From the NCBI GenBank assembly GCA_034687125.1, contig JAQGBZ010000476.1, positions 1-43,433 on the forward strand: a stretch of DNA of 43,433 bases, in the 5' to 3' direction. The notes under the pieces were generated by a model. That model did no database searches. It was given only the letters and a program-made list of their open reading frames with translations, and was not told the DNA's origin. The DNA comes from Neelides folsomi (Eukaryota; Arthropoda; Collembola; Neelipleona; Neelidae). Positions 37,315-43,433 of the stretch are shown here, piece after piece. The stretch's first letter is position 1. Each line of letters starts with the position of its first letter. The position numbers and the translations under genes were made by a program.

Positions 37315-40300
37315 ATGAATAATAACATTAACAACTATTCTCCTTTATTAGAAGCGGGAATATCTCAGCAATTGAGTAATTTGACTGGAATCACAATAAT
37401 GGACGGTGAACTTCGGGTATGTTCATTTCCATATTAATAAACTGAAGAGAAGAATATTCATTTAATGTACATAATATCATGATAAGACAAGGCAAGGGAA
37501 TATTGTCTGCACTGGATATTTATAATGGATTTAATTGATAATTTAATGATTTTAATTGGCAGAACATGGTCATGGCGTTTCGGGTGACCGAACTGCAAAC
37601 CCTCCTTGCATTTGCTGGGAAGAATAAGACGGGTAGAAAGAATGAATTGCAAGCAAGAGCCCTCGAGCTCGTTAAAAGTCGTCCAAACCATGTGGTTACT
37701 AAAATCCACGACTTGTACCGCTCAATTCAGTAAGGCCATTTTCACCAAGCATGCAAAAATTTTGTATTGCAAAATCGCTCCTCGTGGTTTTAATTACTCA
37801 ATTCCCATTTTCTTTCGTTGCTTAATTGTAGAGTCGCAATGAACTCGTCGGGGTTGAGTCCTTACGGCGCTAATTCTGTCCCACCAGCTGCTCAACCTTT
37901 GGCCCGACCTTACTCGTCAGTGCCGCTCGACAAACAGAACATTCAACCGCGGCCGCAAGCCCAATATAATTCCTATCCACAAAAGGCATCTCACTTCTCA
38001 TTTCCTTTGTGTCCGGATGTCAAGTTCAAGACTTTACCATTTTACGATAAGATCGATGAGCTTATCAAGCCTTCATCTCTCAGTGAGTCTCATTAATTTT
38101 TAATATTGGAGCTATTTCAGTTATTTCACAAATCCAAAATTATCCAAATAATTTGTAATTTTCAATATGCAAATGTATAATAACTCTTTTTCATAATTGT
38201 AGTACCAGTACCTGGAAGTGTTCGACTTCAAGAAAAAGCTTTCTCATTCTGCCTGACACCAGCGTAAATATACTTTTTTAAATTCTTTATCGGAAATATA
38301 AATATCTGATGACCATTAATTCATTTTCTACAAGTCAAGAGACTACAAGACAATTTTGATAATTGGACTAATTATTATTTTATTGTTTATTGTTTAGACA
38401 AGCTCGTGATACTGCTGCCTCAAAAGAGTATATTGTGACTCCAGCAGGCGAACAACGTATTCAGTATGGACAACAGGTGATATTCACAATCTTCAAATAA
38501 AATTTTTTAGAACTAAAAATCTTAACTGACGATAATTTAACTGACCAATAACATCTGTTTAATTATTGATTAGGTTCAACTTCGGTTTTGCGTTTTGGAA
38601 ACTTCCAGTGATCAAGACGATGCTTTTCCTCCATCAATCAATGTGAAAGTGAATGGGAAGCCAATTCCTTTACCTCATCCAATTCCGTCAAATCGACCTG
38701 GAGTGGAAGCCAAACGACCTCCACGACCTCTCAATGTCACAAACTTCGTGAAGTTGAGCCCAACATGTACAAATACAGTGACAGTCACATGGGCGACTGA
38801 CGCTACAATGCGAGGCTATGCAATGGCGCTTTATCTGGTCAAGAAACTCTATTCAGACGATTTACTTGCCAGATTGAGAGCTAAAGGACCAAAACCGGCT
38901 GATTATACTCGAGGAATGAGTAAGTTTCTAATTATTATCTTAATTTTGAACAAGAACTCTTTAATTTTTGGATTGTTAAATAATTTTAACATTTGTATTT
39001 TATAGTTAAAGAGTTGATTGGCTCAGAAGATGGGGAATGTTGCATTGCCACAGGGAGTCTCAAAGTGTCAATTGCTTGTCCATTGGGGAAATCACGAATG
39101 AGTTTGCCTTGTCGACCGCGTGAATGTACTCATCTCCAATGTTTTGATGCGATCTTTTACATTCAAATGAATGAGAGGAAGCCAACATGGAATTGTCCTG
39201 TATGCGACAAATCGACTCTCTTTGAAAATCTGAGCATTGACGGGTAAGAAACAAGACGATTCATTTAATTTAATAATTTTAACAACATTATTATGAATTT
39301 AATTTAATAAATGCATTTATCCTTTAAAGCTACTTTTCCGAAGTCGTAAACAAAATGTCTGAGTCGGAAGGAAACGAAATTGAAGTTTTACCAGATGGAA
39401 GCTGGCGATCTGCCAAAGCACTTAAGACTGAATCTGAACATGTCCCTGCAAAAGTGAGCATTCAAAATAATTAATTTTAATGATAAAACACAAAAACATA
39501 TCAAATAGTCGAATACAATAAATCGAAAAATTGTAAACTTTGTTTGAATGTAAAATTCAATATTATTGTTTTTACATTGCAGCGTCCTAAATTTGAAATT
39601 AATTCAAATGCTACGATCTGCCTAGATGATGATGATATTTTGGAAGAGTTATCTTCTGTTCCGCTCTCATTTCTTGACAAAGCTAAAAAAGAATCTGAGA
39701 AGAAGGATTTTGAAGTCATTGATATCTTATCATCCTCAGAAGAAGAAGAAGAAGGAGTTTCTCCAATTAAACGTCGTCCTAAAGCTATTGATGATGAAGA
39801 AGAAGAATTATCTTCATCCTCCTCATCAGCCACGACCGATGGAGAACAAGAGAAAATGAAAAAGGTGGAAAATGAAATTAAAAATCTTCAGAAGGCTGTT
39901 GCGCAAGCACAGGCACAGAGGACTGTGATGGATGTTATTACATTGGACAGCCGATCTCCAACACCTGAACCGACTCCTCCTCAGCAAAATCCTCAACAAC
40001 AAATGAACTTTCAAACCCAACAACGTCAAGCACAAATACCAACACGTTTGAATGCACAACCACCACCAGCTCATTACCAAAACAATTTGCAAAATTCTCG
40101 ATATCATCCTTATGCGAATCATGGGAATAATATGAACAATGCCAACAACGCAATGTGGAGTCAGGATATGTCGCAGACTCAGCAAGGTCCTCAGCATTCG
40201 AATAATAATACAATGCCCCATGGGAGTCTTTACAATCCTTTTGAGGAGGCTGCTAATAACTTTTGGCCTTTTCATAACGACCCTTGGGGAAATTATGGAT

Positions 40301-40332
40301 CGAATTACAATCCGTTTGAACAAGGCAAATAA
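37315..40332 (+). CDS. PIAS: PIAS family E3 SUMO-protein ligase
   Basis: Transfers SUMO to nuclear targets and tunes STAT signalling and chromatin; the fly orthologue is Su(var)2-10. Exons: 37315-37416, 37563-37729, 37832-38082, 38203-38263, 38398-38476, 38574-38919, 39006-39243, 39330-39453, 39583-40332; 705 residues. Domains: SAP (about 38-75, VTELQTLLAFAGKNKTGRKN), PINIT (about 150-320, with the VQLRFCVLETSSDQDDAFPP block), SP-RING (about 365-405, RECTHLQCFDAIFYIQMNE then PTWNCPVCDK, with the Cys/His zinc ligands), and two SUMO-interacting motif candidates (FEVIDILSSSEEEEE and VMDVITLDS). The first is followed by acidic residues and the usual nearby Ser cluster. The C-terminus is rich in Gln, Asn and Pro. 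It converges on the RPA12 gene. Confidence 0.95.
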
Positions 40333-40783
40333 CAAATTGATTGATAACAAATTTTTACATTCATTGATTTTTCAAACTACTATTTCCTTTAAAATGAAAA
40401 AAATAAGTTATTTATGTATTATTATCAATAATTTTCATTTAGAGACTTAATTTAATTAATTCCTGCTTAAACTAAAAGTCTAAGCATTTTATGATTCAAA
40501 GACTATGTAAACTATTAATTACACACACGTCTAATAATAAATAATGTATTTTCATACACAGCATTTTAAAATCGAGTTCAATTATTTATAAATGATAATT
40601 CATAACCATTTAATCATGATCCATTTTTTCATGAATTTACTCATTGTGAAAGGCTATAAATATAATGATGATGTTACCTATAAATGTTAAGAAACCTTAG
40701 TTATTTCTTTATTCTAATGAAAAGTGTTTTTGTCACATTTTTAGTAATTGTGGAATTTATTTTGTATATTTGTGAACTTGTCT
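40333..40783. other. Convergent 3' spacer between PIAS and POLR1H
   Basis: 451 bp, AT-rich. AATAAA for PIAS at 40536-40541 (plus strand), and for POLR1H at 40756-40761 (minus strand, 22 nt past its stop). No gene seen. Confidence 0.5.
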
Positions 40784-41431
40784 TTAAGAATTTTCCGACT
40801 CCTTGAATCTAAAACAAAGTAAGGGAATCATTAGTTCATGAGAATCTAAAATAGAATTTTTTTAAATCTTACTTGCACTTTGTACAGGTATAGAAAACTG
40901 TTTGACCCTCGTCGACAGATCGAAGTTGAAGGGTCGCGTAGCTCATTTGCTTATTCCCACATTCTTTACATTCTCTATCAACAATTGGCCCCTCTGCCTT
41001 TTCTTCTCCACCTGAATTTCAATTTAAACATTTAAAATAAAGTTTTAAAATACTAAAGTACGTAAAAAATTAACTTTAATATTTAATAACAATACAATAA
41101 TGTAATGAGACATTACATTTTTTACGAATTCGCTTTTCAGCTTTTGATTTCTTCCTTGTGTAGACGTCTCGATCATTAAAATGAACCACATATTTGTTAA
41201 CGTACTCATCTAAAGAACAATAATTCAATTAAGATGATGCAATCTTCATATAATTGTTTTAATCCAATAAGAACTTGTATTTTAATTACCTTCTTTGATT
41301 ACAGGACTATGGCAAGCTTGGCAAAATTGATCATCTTCACCAGTTTCGGTCTCTCCTAATGTTAAAATCGATCCACAATGACCGCAAAAATCTGGACCTC
41401 CAACAAATACTTGTCTTGCACGGACGCTCAT
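40784..41431 (-). CDS. POLR1H: RNA polymerase I subunit RPA12
   Basis: A small zinc-ribbon subunit of Pol I that supports transcript cleavage during rRNA synthesis. Exons in transcript order: 41290-41431, 41117-41209, 40873-41011, 40784-40808; 132 residues. The N-terminal ribbon has DFCGHCGSIL and FCQACHSPV. The C-terminal TFIIS-like ribbon has RECKECGNKQMSY and the acidic hairpin LRSVDEGQTVFYTCTKCKF, with the Asp-Glu pair that reaches the Pol active site. The last exon is only 25 nt and encodes FKESENS, which matches the usual short tail. Without it the frame would stop two bases into the donor (AAGTAA), a trap for gene callers. The start is 315 bp from that of MED22 on the other strand. Confidence 0.93.
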
Positions 41432-41746
41432 TTCTTACAATTAAAACAAGTAACTATTATAATTAAACTTTAATTAAACTTTTGCGACCAAATTCAATGA
41501 TGAGAGAAAGAGAGAATTCGAAAGCACATGGACCATGGGTGCATACGGCTTTTATTATGGTGGGTATAGGACAATCTAAATCTCGCGAAAGTTCTTCTCA
41601 TTTAAATAGGAATTCGTATAAAAGAGTTTGTCATTTGATTTGGCTAAGAAATTTCCATTATTTGGCTATTATTTTAAATGAAATCAATAAATAGTAATTA
41701 AAGTCAAGTTAATACAGTTCCTCGTTATCGATAAACTTGTTCTAAT
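41432..41746. promoter_or_regulatory. Divergent POLR1H/MED22 promoter spacer
   Basis: 315 bp separate the two start codons, so both promoters and leaders must share it. The 70-codon plus-strand frame inside it has no protein-like motif and was not called. Confidence 0.55.
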
Positions 41747-42554
41747 ATGGCACAACCGACCGGAAGCCGTCCTTTAAGTCAAGGAAAGGAAGCATTACTC
41801 AAAGCCTACAACAAAAGATTAAAAGACAATGTCAAATCTATGCTCGACAACTTTACAGGTTCGGGTTTAAAAATCGTTTTATTCTTTTCAATTGTTCGCA
41901 TTACCTCATTTTAATAAATAATTGAAAGTAGTGACAATTGGCATAAACTTTATATATTTCAACTTTCAAAGTTTCACTGATTTATGCTTCTTTTCTACAG
42001 AGGTTGTGAAGTTGGCAAGAGTTGAAAACGAGGGTCAAGTGTCACGAGCAACCCAAGCTGACGAAGATCTGTTCGAGATGAGTGTGAGAGCATCAAATAT
42101 GGTAAGCCACATTGGTTCTAATTTCTCACCTCTTAATCTACATTCAATCCAAGCATGAATCTGGACTGAATGAGAACATTCAAGATTTCCGGTTTGACAG
42201 GAAATGAATAAGCAGGTTTCACATGGTCTTGTCATTTCATTCCCCTCACAAGCAAATAAATTTATTCTTCCTCTAACTCTCATAATAATATTATTTTAAT
42301 ATAAAATATAATATTTATATTTTTAATTAATTTAGGTTCGAGCTGGCGAAGGTTTAATGAAGCTTGTAACGGACATCAAACAATACCTCATTCTCAATGA
42401 CTTCCCCTCCGTCAACGATGCAATCATGAGTAATAGCCAAATGTTCAAACAAAAACAATTGGACTGTGACCGGAAACTCATGACCCTCCGCGACGACATG
42501 GCCACTGATTTGCACGATCTCGAAGAAGAATATTATTCTTCATCTTACAAGTAA
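41747..42554 (+). CDS. MED22: Mediator complex subunit 22
   Basis: Part of the Mediator head module that links activators to RNA polymerase II. Exons: 41747-41858, 42001-42101, 42336-42554; 143 residues, typical of the family. Signature segments: [69 protein letters not shown] and the C-terminal [11 protein letters not shown]. The protein is mainly helical. The donor at 41859 (gttcgg) is weak but the phase agrees and the joined sequence follows the family exactly. Confidence 0.95.
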
Positions 42555-42680
42555 ACAAGTTGAGCTCAACTGGAATCTTAATGGATGCTAGGATTAAAAA
42601 GTATGAAACTGGGTGAGCAAGATGAAAAAGAAACTCCACTAGTTTTCTGTGTACATAAAATTGTTTTATTGTATTTTTAA

Positions 42681-42686
42681 AATAAA
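42681..42686 (+). terminator. Poly(A) signal of MED22
   Basis: AATAAA 127 nt after the MED22 stop. Confidence 0.55.
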
Positions 42687-42850
42687 ACGAGTGTACGTGA
42701 ATGTGTATTGTTATAATATATAATTGTGTATTAAAAGGACGTATTGTAGTATCGGTAGAGGAACTTTGGAAAGAATAAAATGTATGTCATCATGGTTGAA
42801 AATCTCGTTAGACGACTGTGGTCCCGAAGAGATCTCTTGATTGTAGGGAT

Positions 42851-43038
42851 TTAGAAGAGAATGTCGGCGGAGATCTCGCTACTCCACGTTGTTCCTTCTG
42901 TCTCCGGTTTAAGATAATCTTCAATGAGACGCGGATCATCAGCCTTCTTGTCCTCCTTAGCATCCGAATGTCTTCCCACGTAGCTCCCAAGTTCATAATT
43001 TTCTCCCATTTTACTTGGTGTATAACTCCCAAGACCGC
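42851..43038 (-). CDS. Last exon of an unidentified gene, 5' part outside or unresolved
   Basis: On the minus strand an acceptor (tttttctag, ending at 43039) opens a frame from 43038 (phase: two bases of a split codon) to TAA at 42851. It encodes about 62 charged and Gly/Ser/Tyr-containing residues: GLGSYTPSKMGENYELGSYV, then an Asp/Lys/Glu stretch, ending SSEISADILF. The look is that of a soluble or cytoplasmic tail. A possible upstream exon lies at the window edge (about 43325-43433, minus; a basic frame GERGGHGKAPRRAPSYPSRS) but its junctions are uncertain. No family recognised. Confidence 0.5.
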
Positions 43039-43433
43039 CTAGAAAAAATATCATTAATATTAACCACCGAATAATAATCTAAAGAGCTATTTATATTAAC
43101 AATTATAATTTCTATTAATTAACCATTAACTTTTTCATAAACAGTTGTAATTCAATAAAAATGTAAAAATACAGTGAGGGCCATAAGTATCTTTCTTTTT
43201 TTAATGGGCAACCATTTTAATGTGATAAAAATCTTTAAACATCGGCGATTTATGTTAAATATATTCATCTACAATGAAGCAAACTAAAAACTGATTTAGT
43301 CAAAGCATAAATAAACGAAAGCTACTTTTCTTTGACAAAGCGCGAACTTTGGAACGTGATGGATAGGACGGGGCCCGACGAGGCGCTTTTCCATGTCCTC
43401 CACGCTCTCCAGATCTCACTCTCTTGGACTTCT
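43039..43433. other. Probable intron and possible upstream exon of the unidentified minus-strand gene
   Basis: 43039 to about 43320 is AT-rich and intron-like. From about 43325 to the edge base composition turns GC-richer, with an open basic frame on the minus strand that may be an exon cut by the window end. Confidence 0.3.

Noticed and set aside
39826..40350. 174-codon minus-strand frame opposite the PIAS tail
   Set aside because: Shadow of the Gln/Asn-rich PIAS C-terminus; composition is biased by repeats and no motif is present.
41482..41694. 70-codon plus-strand frame between POLR1H and MED22
   Set aside because: Sits in a short shared promoter, has no recognisable motif and no splice connection to MED22.

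Overview
This is a gene-dense stretch of an animal nuclear genome. Every recognisable gene is split by short, AT-rich GT-AG introns, mostly 50-130 bp. The gene content (PIAS, ZFR, RASA1, ALG8, MED22, RCC1, GPI-type trehalase) is metazoan, and a Spaetzle/Trunk-type cystine-knot ligand points to an arthropod. I cannot name the order. Gene models were built by eye: I joined exons where donor, acceptor and reading phase agreed and where the joined protein followed a known family.

Layout. 1-2675 (+): the 3' part of a trehalase gene encoding at least two catalytic domains in tandem. 3051-4294 (+): thiamin pyrophosphokinase with a mitochondrial-looking leader. 4749-7707 (-): an RIIa dimerisation/docking-domain protein with long Asn/Pro repeats and an in-frame TAA in mid-gene. 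8046-12439 (-): RASA1-type Ras GAP, 13 coding exons, one with a GC-AG intron. 12866-16881 (+): ZFR zinc-finger/DZF protein, divergent from RASA1. 17599-20060 (+): RCC1, the Ran exchange factor. 20061-22744: the largest gene-poor stretch. 22795-25862 (+): secreted cystine-knot ligand with a non-coding first exon. 26691-29050 (+): A/B-type cyclin.

29741-31435 is a transposon patch: a small element with long inverted repeats, an internal FLYWCH ORF and a candidate 8-bp target duplication, beside a broken THAP/P-element-type transposase. Then come a C2HC zinc-finger protein (31924-33533, +), ALG8 glucosyltransferase (34067-36367, -), an unidentified exon pair (36705-37016, +), a PIAS SUMO ligase (37315-40332, +), RNA polymerase I subunit RPA12 (40784-41431, -), Mediator subunit MED22 (41747-42554, +) and the last exon of an unidentified gene (42851-43038, -).

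The genes are housekeeping or signalling loci with no operon-like common pathway. Several are divergent pairs with short shared promoters (RASA1/ZFR, ALG8/PIAS, POLR1H/MED22), and several others converge. The most noteworthy items are the double trehalase, the in-frame stop in the RIIa gene, the leader on thiamin pyrophosphokinase, the FLYWCH element with inverted repeats, and the unexplained phase-compatible exon pair in the ALG8/PIAS spacer. No tRNA, rRNA or CRISPR array was seen.
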